The position numbers were made by a program, and so were the translations under genes. From Tumebacillus avium (GTDB taxonomy: Bacteria; Bacillota; Bacilli; Tumebacillales; Tumebacillaceae): a stretch of 64,000 nt of DNA. Shown in pieces: positions 32,598-41,500 of this stretch; position 1 is the first letter of the stretch; every line of letters begins with the position of its first letter. The notes under the pieces were generated by a model, which was given only the letters and a program-made list of their open reading frames with translations, was not told where the DNA came from and did not search any database. The stretch is from the NCBI RefSeq assembly GCF_002162355.1, contig NZ_CP021434.1, forward strand, positions 1,334,501 through 1,398,500, given 5' to 3'.

Positions 32598-33561
32598 ATT
32601 TCTGATCAAACAGCTGCAGGTACTCGCCGTATCCTTCCTGTTCCAGCTCTGCTTTCGGAATAAAGCGGAGCGCGGCGGAGTTGATGCAGTAGCGCAGACC
32701 TTCCGGGCCCGGTCCGTCATCGAAGACGTGGCCGAGGTGGGAGTCGGCGTTCTGGCTGCGCACTTCCATCCGCACCATGCCGTGGCTGGTGTCCATCTTG
32801 CCTTTGATGCTGGACATGTCCATCGGCTTGTGGAAGCTCGGCCAGCCGCAGCTGGAATCAAATTTGTCAAAGGAGCTGAACAAAGGCTCGCCGGAGACGA
32901 TGTCCACGTAGATGCCTTCCTCCTTGTGATCCCAGAACTCATTGCGGAACGCCGGCTCGGTGCCGTTTTCCTGCGTGACCTTGTATTGCATCGGAGTGAG
33001 CTTTTCGCGCAGCTGCTGCTCACTCGTCACGCGGTTCCAGTGCCGTTCAATAAACGCATCGCGGCCTGAGCCATGACGGTAGCGATTGTAGTGCGACGGG
33101 TTCTTCTTGTGGTAGTCCTGATGGTACTCTTCAGCCGGGTAGAACTCCTGCGCCGGCAGAATCTGCGTCGCGATCGGCTTGTCAAAACGCCCGCTGTTCT
33201 GCAGGGCATTTTTCGATGCTTCGGCCGCCTGCTTCTGTTCTTCGCTGTGGTAGAAGATCACCGTCTGGTACGACTGCCCGCGGTCAAAAAACTGCCCGCC
33301 CGGATCGGTCGGGTCGATCTGCTGCCAGTAGGTGTGCAGCAGTTTTTCATACGGGTAGACGGCCGGGTTAAACGTGATCTGCACCGCTTCGTAATGCCCG
33401 GTCGTCTCCGAGCAGACTTCCTCATACGTCGGGTTCGCTTTGTTCCCGCCGGTGTAACCGGACACGACCGAGATGATGCCCGGCTCCTCGTCAAACGGCT
33501 TGACCATGCACCAGAAACAGCCGCCTGCAAACGTGGCGCGCTGGTAGTTGTTGTTGTCCAT
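32596..33561 (-). CDS. msrAB: Bifunctional peptide methionine sulfoxide reductase MsrA/MsrB
   Basis: 321 residues from the ATG at 33561, preceded by GGGAGGG. The MsrA domain starts with FAGGCFWC (catalytic Cys15) and covers about 1-155. The MsrB domain covers about 175-320, with [20 protein letters not shown] and the catalytic Cys292 in [11 protein letters not shown]. The two reduce the S and R forms of methionine sulfoxide and repair oxidised proteins in the cytoplasm. MsrB lacks the CxxC zinc pairs, as in many Bacillota fusions. Monocistronic. Confidence 0.96.
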   Translation of the reverse strand: MDNNNYQRATFAGGCFWCMVKPFDEEPGIISVVSGYTGGNKANPTYEEVCSETTGHYEAVQITFNPAVYPYEKLLHTYWQQIDPTDPGGQFFDRGQSYQTVIFYHSEEQKQAAEASKNALQNSGRFDKPIATQILPAQEFYPAEEYHQDYHKKNPSHYNRYRHGSGRDAFIERHWNRVTSEQQLREKLTPMQYKVTQENGTEPAFRNEFWDHKEEGIYVDIVSGEPLFSSFDKFDSSCGWPSFHKPMDMSSIKGKMDTSHGMVRMEVRSQNADSHLGHVFDDGPGPEGLRYCINSAALRFIPKAELEQEGYGEYLQLFDQK

Positions 33562-33711
33562 GCGTGATCCCTCCCTCTTCATCCTTAGTTTACCTTATCT
33601 CACCGGCAGCCACACCTCAAACTCTGTGCCTGCGCATGCTTTCCTTCGGTTTGGAAAATGGTATAGATATGTAACAGTACCATTCACCGCCGAAATGAGG
33701 TTGAACACACG

Positions 33712-34710
33712 TTGCAAACCAACCGACTTGTCTCTGCCGAACTGGGAAGCTTGTGGCAGTGCTATGTGTCCGAATCGATGTCGCATTGCTTCATGAACTA
33801 TTTTGACCGCACCATGGACGAACCGGAAGGCAAACAGTTGCTCGGGCGGCTGCTCGATCTGCAAAAAGGCCATCTGGCCGCGTTGCGCCACTTTTTTGAA
33901 CGGGAAGGAATCCCTCTTCCGCGCGGTTTTATGGAGGAAGACGTGAATCTCAGCGCTCCGAAACTGTTCAACGACGCGTTTGTGATCCAATTTGTCGCGT
34001 TTATGAACCAAGTGGCGATCGAGCAGTCGCAAATGGCGGTCGCCTCCGCGCCCAACACCGAACTGCGCCGCTTCTACCTGCAGCGCATGCACGCCTACGC
34101 CGAACTGGAAGACTTCACGTTTGAGCTGATGCTGGAAAATGGCCTCTTTGTGCGCGCGCCGTATGTGCCGTACCCAAAAGAAGTCTCGTTCGTCAAAGAG
34201 CATAGCTTCCTGGCCGGGATGTTCGGCAACAAGCAGCCGTTAAACGTCTTGGAAGTCAGCCACCTGTTCATCAACTCGATTCGCAACCAGCTCGGTACGC
34301 TGCTGTTGACCGGCCTGATCCAGACCGTACAGGAGCCGGAGATCCGCGAATATCTGCTCAAAGGCAAACAGTTGGCGCGGGAGATCGCCGGGATTTTTGA
34401 CAGTGTGACGAAAGAAGCCGAACTGCCTCCTTCTGCGTTGGTCAGCGTGGAGGTGACCGATTCGACCGAACCGCCTTTTTCCGACCGGCTGATCCTCAAC
34501 TTTGTCGTCGCGCTGAACGTGTACGGACTGGGCATCTACGGATACTCGCTCGCCCAGACCACGCGCGCCGACCTCGCCACGCAGTTGGTGCGGATCATCG
34601 GGGAAACTGGAAAATACGGGACGGAAGGCGCCCAGTTGCTGATCAAGTACGGCTATATGGAAGCCCCGCCGACCTCGCCCGACCGTGAAGAGCTGGCCAA
34701 ACAGGAATAA
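33712..34710 (+). CDS. DUF3231 family protein
   Basis: 332 residues from the TTG at 33712; GAGG is about 11 bases upstream. Two similar helical halves (about 5-165 and 170-325), each of the DUF3231 four-helix type, with ferritin-like patterns such as LGSLWQCYVSESMSHCFMNY and SLLFIN-like repeats. DUF3231 proteins are common in spore formers and often annotated as spore-coat-F-like, but their role is not settled. It has a good terminator and stands alone. The TTG start is an assumption based on the site spacing. Confidence 0.82.
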   Translation: MQTNRLVSAELGSLWQCYVSESMSHCFMNYFDRTMDEPEGKQLLGRLLDLQKGHLAALRHFFEREGIPLPRGFMEEDVNLSAPKLFNDAFVIQFVAFMNQVAIEQSQMAVASAPNTELRRFYLQRMHAYAELEDFTFELMLENGLFVRAPYVPYPKEVSFVKEHSFLAGMFGNKQPLNVLEVSHLFINSIRNQLGTLLLTGLIQTVQEPEIREYLLKGKQLAREIAGIFDSVTKEAELPPSALVSVEVTDSTEPPFSDRLILNFVVALNVYGLGIYGYSLAQTTRADLATQLVRIIGETGKYGTEGAQLLIKYGYMEAPPTSPDREELAKQE

Positions 34711-34747
34711 AAAACCTCGCCACAGCTCAGAGTGGCGAGGTTTTTTC
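34711..34747 (+). terminator. Terminator of the DUF3231 gene
   Basis: AACCTCGCCAC (34713-34723) pairs with GTGGCGAGGTT (34732-34742), T6. Confidence 0.9.
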
Positions 34748-34830
34748 CTGTTCGCTTGGCTGCTGAGGCCCGCCGCTGGCAAAAAGTGTTACACTGGAGG
34801 GAGAGAATTCGCAAAAGGAGCTTACCTCCC

Positions 34831-35643
34831 ATGCATCGTCTGGCAACTGACGGCAGGATCGTGTCCGCACAGCCTGTCCCTGTCCACCCGGAATATGCCG
34901 GCCGGGTGGAGATCACGAAGATCATCTACCTGGTCGATCAGTTAAAAGTGGTCGGCTTCATCGCCCGGCCCATATTTTTAGAAAAAAGCCTCCCGGTGCT
35001 GATCTACAACCGGGGCGGCTACCGTTCATTCAGCAAGCTCAACGACGCCGCGCTGGTGCGCATCGCCGACTATGCAGCACGGGGCTACGTCGTGCTCGCG
35101 TCGCAGTACCGGGGCAACGGCGGCGGCGAAGGGCGCGATGAGTATGGCGGGGCCGATGTGAAAGACCTGTTTGCCCTCGCCTGGCTCGCCGAAGAGCTGC
35201 CGTACGCCGACGCGTCGCGGCTCTTCATGTTCGGACATTCGCGCGGCGGCATGATGACCTATCTCTGCATCCGCCACGGCCTGCCGCTCCATGCCGCCGC
35301 CGTTGTCGCCGCGCCGACCGACCTGGCCCGCCGTCCGCTGCCCCATGCCTTGGAGCAGCTCTATGGCGGACTGTTCGGGGACCCGGCTGCCAACCCGAAG
35401 CCGTACCGGGAGCGCTCCGCCCTCTGCTGGCCGGAGCGGCTGCAAGTTCCGCTGTTGATCCAGCACGGCGGACAGGACCGGCGCGTGTACCCGGAAGAGT
35501 CCCTGCAGTTGGTCGAGCGCCTGCAGGAGCTCGGAGCTGTGCACAAATTTATCCTCTACCCGGAAGGCGATCATTTTCTGCAAAACGTCCACGCCGCGCG
35601 CGACCGGGAGATCTTCAACTGGCTGGGAGGTTATGCAGAATGA
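34831..35643 (+). CDS. Prolyl-oligopeptidase-like (S9) serine hydrolase
   Basis: 270 residues from the ATG at 34831 (AAAGGAG upstream). Alpha/beta hydrolase of the S9/dienelactone type: PVLIYNRGGYRSF as oxyanion strand, ASQYRGNGGGEGRDEYGGAD, the nucleophile in FGHSRGG (Ser137), an Asp in QHGGQDRRVYPE and a His in PEGDHFLQ. There is no signal peptide, so it is cytoplasmic and short for a full S9 peptidase (no propeller). Its stop overlaps the start of the next gene (ATGA). Confidence 0.88.
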   Translation: MHRLATDGRIVSAQPVPVHPEYAGRVEITKIIYLVDQLKVVGFIARPIFLEKSLPVLIYNRGGYRSFSKLNDAALVRIADYAARGYVVLASQYRGNGGGEGRDEYGGADVKDLFALAWLAEELPYADASRLFMFGHSRGGMMTYLCIRHGLPLHAAAVVAAPTDLARRPLPHALEQLYGGLFGDPAANPKPYRERSALCWPERLQVPLLIQHGGQDRRVYPEESLQLVERLQELGAVHKFILYPEGDHFLQNVHAARDREIFNWLGGYAE

Positions 35644-35891
35644 CCAAGAAGTACCTCGGCATCATCCTGATCGTGATTTCCTTCGTGCTGTACGGAGCGA
35701 TCTTCCTTGTCCCGTTTACCCCGTTTTCCACCGGCGGCAAAGCCACGTTGGTCGCCGGGCTGGCGATCGCAGGCGAGATCACTTTTTGGGTCGGCGGCTT
35801 TTTTGTCGGACGGGAGCTGGTCAAGAAATACCGCTCCAAGCTCAATCCGCTGAATTGGGGCAAGAAAGAAAAGCAGCAAGAAAAAAGCTGA
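35640..35891 (+). CDS. Transporter-suffix-domain small membrane protein
   Basis: 83 residues, coupled by ATGA to the hydrolase gene. Two membrane helices (YLGIILIVISFVLYGAIFLV and TLVAGLAIAGEITFWVGGFF), with FSTGGKATLVAGLAIAGEIT typical of the family named transporter suffix domain, which also occurs at the end of some transporters. The tail is basic. Its role is unknown. The stop codon lies in the terminator stem. Confidence 0.85.
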   Translation: MTKKYLGIILIVISFVLYGAIFLVPFTPFSTGGKATLVAGLAIAGEITFWVGGFFVGRELVKKYRSKLNPLNWGKKEKQQEKS

Positions 35892-35914
35892 CACCGCTTG
35901 GTGTCAGCTTTTTT
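35881..35914. terminator. Bidirectional terminator
   Basis: A perfect 15-bp stem, AAAAAAGCTGACACC with GGTGTCAGCTTTTTT, loop GCTT. Confidence 0.93.
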
Positions 35915-35923
35915 CTTGCCTGC

Positions 35924-36364
35924 TTATTTGCCCAAAAACGAGTTGAGCATCCAAACGTGTTTTTCCAGCCCGGAATAGATCGCGAGCAGCATGTCGCCGG
36001 TCGGCTCGTCACCCGCTTGTTCGGCGGTGTCCATGCCCGCTTTCAGCTCGCCCATCACCGTTTCGAAATCGCGGACGACAGACTGCACCATCTCTTCCGC
36101 GTTTTCGTTGCCGTTCGCTTCCTGAATGGAAGCCAGCTCCAGCGCCTCGCGCATCGTCGCCACCGGGCGGCCATGCAGGGACAAGAGGCGCTCGGCCAGC
36201 TCGTCGATGTGCAGGGATGCTTCGGTGTAGAACTCTTCGAACTTGGTGTGCAGGGTGAAGAACTGCGGGCCTTTCACATACCAATGGAAGTTGTGCAGCT
36301 TGATGTACAGCACCGTCCAGTTGGCGATCTGTTTGTTTAATACGGCAGTCAAATCGTTGCTCAT
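35924..36364 (-). CDS. dps: Dps-family ferritin-like DNA protection protein
   Basis: 146 residues from the ATG at 36364, preceded by GGAGGTG. The ferroxidase residues are all visible at the standard spacing: His27 (HNFHWYVKG), His39, Asp54 and Glu58 (LHIDELAERLL). Dps forms 12-subunit shells that oxidise Fe(II) with peroxide and store iron, sometimes covering DNA. Length is normal. It is next to a MerR-type stress regulator but has no shared transcript with it beyond orientation. Confidence 0.93.
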   Translation of the reverse strand: MSNDLTAVLNKQIANWTVLYIKLHNFHWYVKGPQFFTLHTKFEEFYTEASLHIDELAERLLSLHGRPVATMREALELASIQEANGNENAEEMVQSVVRDFETVMGELKAGMDTAEQAGDEPTGDMLLAIYSGLEKHVWMLNSFLGK

Positions 36365-36445
36365 GCTCACACCTCCGGCAGTATCTACTCCAGATTAGTA
36401 TGCCTCACCCTGCCGGTTAAAACCCTGTCATCGTTTCCCGGGCAT

Positions 36446-37216
36446 CTACTTCGCGGTGTCGAGGTTGTCGACGTAGTAGTGCATCGCGTCGCGCATGAAT
36501 TCGGCGAGGCCCGGTTTGATTTTTTCATAAAACTCGGTGAAGCGTTCGTCCATCACGTAGAGGTCGCCAAGTCCGCGGAAGATCTCCGGGGTGCAGTTGT
36601 AGTAATAGTCGGTGATCGCCTGGCGGTTGTCGGCGACCGCTTCCTGCACCAGCGGGTCGGCCGGGCCATTGTGCATGTTGTCGAGGATTTTCTGCATGTT
36701 GGCGCCTTGGCGGGCGTTGATTTTCGCCCAGTCGTCTTGGGTGTAGCCCTCCACGCGCTTTTCCGTTTTGTCGACGACCTCGTCGCCGTAACGCTCGCGT
36801 GCTTCCTGCGAGTATTTCTTCTTGTGGTCCTCAATCTGCTTCATGTCGAATCCTTCGAACATATCCTTTTCGCTCATCGCAGTTCCTCCTTCGATCGAAG
36901 CGATCGTCTTGTTGACGGTGTCGATGATGTCTTCCAGCCGCTGTTTCTTTTGCAGCAGGATCTCTTTGTGGGCAGCCAACGCGCGTTTGCGGTCAAAGTC
37001 CGGGGAGTCCAGGATTTCCTTGATCTCCTGCAGTGAGAATCCGATCTCCCGGAAAAATAAGATCTGCTGCAATCGCTCCAGCTCTTGCGTCGAATACAGC
37101 CGATACCCGGCCTCGCTGACCTCGCCGGGCTTGAGCAGCCCGATCTCATCATAATGATGCAGCGTCCGCACACTCACGCCCACCAGATCGGCGAGTTCTT
37201 TTACCTTGTAGGCCAC
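36446..37216 (-). CDS. MerR-family regulator with TipAS domain
   Basis: 256 residues from the GTG at 37216 after GGAGGTG. Residues 1-70 are the MerR helix-turn-helix (VKELADLVGVSVRTLHHYDE, AGYRLYSTQELERLQQI), 75-110 the dimerising coiled coil, and 115-255 a TipAS ligand-binding domain, as in Mta and TipA, which recognise structurally diverse antibiotics and activate resistance. Its own promoter has the 19-bp spacer and palindrome that MerR proteins twist, so autoregulation is likely. An additional target is not evident; dps is 82 bases downstream. Confidence 0.93.
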   Translation of the reverse strand: MAYKVKELADLVGVSVRTLHHYDEIGLLKPGEVSEAGYRLYSTQELERLQQILFFREIGFSLQEIKEILDSPDFDRKRALAAHKEILLQKKQRLEDIIDTVNKTIASIEGGTAMSEKDMFEGFDMKQIEDHKKKYSQEARERYGDEVVDKTEKRVEGYTQDDWAKINARQGANMQKILDNMHNGPADPLVQEAVADNRQAITDYYYNCTPEIFRGLGDLYVMDERFTEFYEKIKPGLAEFMRDAMHYYVDNLDTAK

Positions 37217-37239
37217 ACACCATCACCTCCGTTGCTTCG

Positions 37240-37270
37240 ATCTTACCGCCTCACGTTGCGTGAGGGTCAA
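37240..37270 (-). promoter_or_regulatory. MerR-type promoter with 19-bp spacer and operator palindrome
   Basis: Minus strand TTGACC (37270-37265) and TAAGAT (37245-37240) with a 19-base spacer that holds CCTCACG-CAA-CGTGAGG (37249-37265). This is the layout of promoters controlled by MerR-family activators. Confidence 0.88.
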
Positions 37271-37281
37271 GGGGAAAATTG

Positions 37282-37308
37282 AAAAAACCTGCCCCGAAAC
37301 GGAGCAGG
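37282..37308 (-). terminator. Terminator of the OYE gene
   Basis: On minus CCTGCtCCG pairs with CGGgGCAGG, then T6. Confidence 0.85.
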
Positions 37309-37316
37309 CGGTGTGC

Positions 37317-38459
37317 TTACTGCTGATGCTCTTGCACCGGGAACCAGCCCGGGGTGTTGACGATCGCCTTCCAGAGCGGGTCGGGCACGACGAGTTCTGC
37401 TTGGTCGTTTTTGCTGAGCGTGGTCTTGATCTCCGACTCGCGGCCGGATTGGATCTTCTCCACCCAGTCCGGGTCGACGATCAGCTCGCGGCCGAGCGCC
37501 AGCAGCGGAATGCCGGTCTGGATGGCGCGCCGAGCATCGTCTGCCGTATGGATCGAGCCGACGCCCATCACCGGGACGCGGTCGCCCGCTTTTTGGCGGA
37601 TCAGCTCAATGCGCGTGGTCTCGGTGTCGGCGCCGCTTCTCGGCTGTGAGAAGAAGTCCATCAGCGAAGCATGGATGTAATCAAGCCCCTGATCGGCCAG
37701 AGAGTCGACCAGCACCAGCGTGTCTTCCATCGTGATGCCCGGCGTTTCCGGCTCTTCCGGGGAGAAGCGGTAGCCGATCACAAACGGCCCTTTGGCATGC
37801 TCGGCCACCACGCGTTTGACTTCTGCTACGATACCCAGCGGGAAGCGCATCCGGTTTTCCAGACTGCCGCCCCACTCGTCGTCGCGGCGGTTGGTGTGCG
37901 GGGAGAAGAACTGGTGGATCAGGTAGCCGTTCGCTCCGTGAATCTCCACGCCGTCATAGCCCGCTTCGATCGCGCGGCGCGTGGCCTCGCCAAACGCTTG
38001 GATCATCGCCTGAATCTCGTCGCCGGTCAAGGGACGCGGGGCGACCGCGCCTTCTTTCTCCAGCGGCACATCGCTGGCGCTGACCGTCTCGCCGTTTGGC
38101 ACCAGTTCCGGCGGGCATTGCCTGCCGCCGTGGAAGATCTGCAAGACCGCTTTGGCGCCTTTGCCCTTGATCGTATCGGCCAGGCTGCGGAGGCTTGGGA
38201 TCATCTCGTCGCGGTCGGCTGCAAATTCATTATGAAACCCTTTCCCGTTTGGCGTCACATAGGTGCAGGCGGTGATCACCATGCCGACCCCGCCGGAGCG
38301 GCGCGCGTAGTAGGCGAGCTCCGTATCCGGGACGGTGCCGTCCGGGTTGGACGACCACGTGGTCATCGGGGCCAGCACGATGCGGTTTTTCAACTGAATG
38401 CCGCTCTTCAGCGTGAACGGCTCAAATAATGGCTGGTATGTAGGACTCATGTTCTCCAT
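37317..38459 (-). CDS. NADH:flavin oxidoreductase, Old Yellow Enzyme family
   Basis: 380 residues from the ATG at 38459 (AAAGGGG eight bases upstream). TIM barrel with FMN: LKNRIVLAPMTTWSSNPDGT near the start, LQIFHGGRQCPP, VEIHGANGYLIHQFFSPHTN with the catalytic-site His and Asn pair region, and GVGSIHTADDARRAIQTG with PDWVEKIQSG at the phosphate site. These enzymes reduce activated C=C bonds or nitro groups using NAD(P)H. The physiological substrate is unknown. Confidence 0.93.
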   Translation of the reverse strand: MENMSPTYQPLFEPFTLKSGIQLKNRIVLAPMTTWSSNPDGTVPDTELAYYARRSGGVGMVITACTYVTPNGKGFHNEFAADRDEMIPSLRSLADTIKGKGAKAVLQIFHGGRQCPPELVPNGETVSASDVPLEKEGAVAPRPLTGDEIQAMIQAFGEATRRAIEAGYDGVEIHGANGYLIHQFFSPHTNRRDDEWGGSLENRMRFPLGIVAEVKRVVAEHAKGPFVIGYRFSPEEPETPGITMEDTLVLVDSLADQGLDYIHASLMDFFSQPRSGADTETTRIELIRQKAGDRVPVMGVGSIHTADDARRAIQTGIPLLALGRELIVDPDWVEKIQSGRESEIKTTLSKNDQAELVVPDPLWKAIVNTPGWFPVQEHQQ

Positions 38460-38505
38460 CTAGGCAACCCCTTTCTGAAACCAATATTCCCATCTTCGCC
38501 CCTAA

Positions 38506-38552
38506 AAATCAAACAAGCCGGCCTCTGCAAACGCCAGAGTCCGGCTTGTTTC
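38506..38552 (-). terminator. Terminator of the SLH surface protein gene
   Basis: AAACAAGCCGG (38511-38521) pairs with CCGGCTTGTTT (38541-38551), with an inner CTCTG/CAGAG stem; T-run on minus. Confidence 0.85.
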
Positions 38553-38573
38553 TTGTGTTGCTGATGCCTTTAC

Positions 38574-41500
38574 TTACTTCCAGATCACCATGCCGTTCCC
38601 CAGCTTCTGATACATGTGGGGGACGGAGGCGCGCATGATGTCTTTGTACGCCCAGTAGTTCTTGGGCACATCAGACCATCGCTGCGGCTTGTCGACGTTC
38701 AGGTCGTTCCAACCCAGCACTTTGTTGAAGATGACGACCGCTTCTGCCCGGGTCAGCGCATTGTCCGGACGGAACTTGCCGTCCGTGTGGCCGCTGAGCA
38801 GGCCCGCTTGTTCGGCGAGCAGGATCGCATTTTTCGCCCAGTGCTTGTCGATGTCGGTAAACGTTGACTTCTGCGGCGTGCCGGACAGCTGTTTCACTTT
38901 GCCCAGCACGATGGCGATCTCCGCACGGGACATCTGCTGATTCGGCTGGAACGTGCCGTCCGGATAGCCGACCATCAGCCCGCGCTTGGTGACTTCTGCA
39001 ATCGCAGGAGCCGCCCAGTTCGAAGCGCTCACGTCGCTGTAGATGCTGACAGACGCTTCTGCTTTGATGTTGATCACTCGCAGCAGGATCGATGCCAGCT
39101 CGGCGCGCGTGATGCCGCGATCCGGCTTGAAGGTGCCATCCGGGTAGCCGGTGATGTACGGCTCGATGACGCCTTCTTCCAGCACTTTCGGCTGCAGCGT
39201 GATGTTGGTCTGCACGGCGGTTTGACCTACGTGCAGCACCGCATTGCGGCCGTCGTACTGGTCGTAGCCTTCTTTCTCAGCCACGATGTAGTAGTCGCCT
39301 TCGGGCAGCAGGAGCCATCCGAATTGACCGTCTTTGCCGGTCGTTTGGCCGTTAGCGTTCTTGTTCGTCATCGGGGACAGTCGCGGCAGCTCCACTTTCG
39401 CGCCCGGCGTTCTGCCTTGGCTCTTGTTGAGCGCCGTGTCCGCCCAGTAGACGGTGACGTTTACGCCATCGACCGCTTTCTTGCTGATCGCGTCGGTCAC
39501 CACGCCAAACGGATCGATGACCGATGCGCTTGCCGTCGCTTCCTTGTTCGCGTTCACAGACAGCATCGCCGTCTGCCCGGCCAGCTTGGTGCCGTTGTCG
39601 CCAAGCACGTAGATCACCATGCGATAGGAGCCCGGCTCAATTTTGTTCAGCTCGAACTTGCCGTTTGCGCCGATGATGTCAACGCCCGCTTGCAGGAGCA
39701 TCTTGCCATCCGGGCTGTACACGTCCGCGCTGAGCTTGTTGCCATTGCCGATCAGCTTGGTGATGTTGCCTTGAAGCGTGCCTTTGACTTTATCCTCAAC
39801 AGGCGGCACGTAGGCAGCGCGTGTGACGGCGATCGTGTATTCCTGTGTGGTAACGCCGTCCTGAGCGGTCACCAGAATGGTGATCGTGTTCGGTCCGACG
39901 GTCAGTGCGACCGGTACGGCATTGCCGCTGACTTGCAGCGTGCCGTTGACCGTCATCGTCGCACCGCCGTGATTGAACGTCGGGGTTACGTTCAGCGTGC
40001 TGACGCTGTACGGAACCGCCACGGTGTAAGTGTCGACGTTCGATGCGAAATCAGGAGTCAACGTGCCTGCATCAACCGTCAGATTGCTCAGGGTGGCGTC
40101 GGTGGACGGGAGTCCGATCGTCACGGTGATCGTGTATTGGTTCTCCGTATATCCGGGAGCCGTCACGTTCACTTGAATCTCAGTCGTGCCATCGGAGTCA
40201 AGCGTAATACTTACTGCTTCACCGGTGGTCGCGGTGCCATTAACCGTAGCAGATGCTCCGGCAACAGCAGGCAGTGTCAAAGTAACGTCGACTTGAGTGG
40301 TGCCATAAGGCGCGGTCACCGCGTAAGTCGTCGTGTCTTGATCAAATGTCAGCGCGTCCGCAGGTGTTACATCTAAGCCGGTCAGTTTGATCAGCTCTTC
40401 TTCCGTCACCGTGATCGTGTACTGGTTCGCAGTATGACCCGGTGCGGTGACTGCAACGATGATTTCTGTCGTGCGGTCCGCATCCAGCGCGACGGTTACC
40501 GCTCCCCCTGTTGTAGAGGTCCCGTTTACCGTCACGGCCGTTCCGGCAACGCCCGGCAGCGTCGGTGTGACATCCACCGAAGCAACACCGTTCTTCACCG
40601 TGACCGCATAGCTGTCGTCGTCCGGATCAAACGCCAAACCGCCCGGCGAGTTGACTTCCAGATCGGTCAGCTTGATCAGCGGCAAGGTCGTCACGCTGAT
40701 CGTGTACTGGTTATCCGTGTAACCCGGTGCGGTGACATCTACCGTGAACGAAGCTGTTCCTGCCCCGTCAAGATCGACCGTCACTTTCCCGTCGGTCAGC
40801 GTTTGTCCGTTGACCGTCACCGCCGCTCCGATGACCGGAGGCAGCGCCGGCGTCACGTCGACCTTCGTGGTGCCATACGGCACCGCGACCGAATAGGGCT
40901 TGGTATCCGGGTCAAACGTGATGCCGCCCGGAGTGACCGTCAAGCCGGTCAGCTTGATCAGCTCTTCTTCCGTCACCGTGATCGTGTACTGGTTCGCAGT
41001 ATGACCCGGTGCGGTGACTGCAACGATGATCTCTGTCGTGCGGTCCGCATCCAGCGCGACGGTTACCGCTCCCCCTGTTGTAGAGGTCCCGTTTACCGTC
41101 ACGGCCGTTCCGGCAACGCCCGGCAGCGTCGGTGTGACATCCACCGAAGCAACACCGTTCTTCACCGTGACCGCATAGCTGTCGTCGTCCGGATCAAACG
41201 CCAAACCGCCCGGCGAGTTGACTTCCAGATCGGTCAGCTTGATCAGCGGCAAGGTCGTCACGCTGATCGTGTACTGGTTATCCGTGTAACCCGGTGCGGT
41301 GACATCTACCGTGAACGAAGCTGTTCCTGCCCCGTCAAGATCGACCGTCACTTTCCCGTCGGTCAGCGTTTGTCCGTCGACCGTCACCGCCGCTCCGATG
41401 ACCGGAGGCAGCGCCGGCGTCACGTCGACCTTCGTGGTGCCATACGGCACCGCGACCGAATAGGGCTTGGTATCCGGGTCAAACGTGATGCCGCCCGGAG

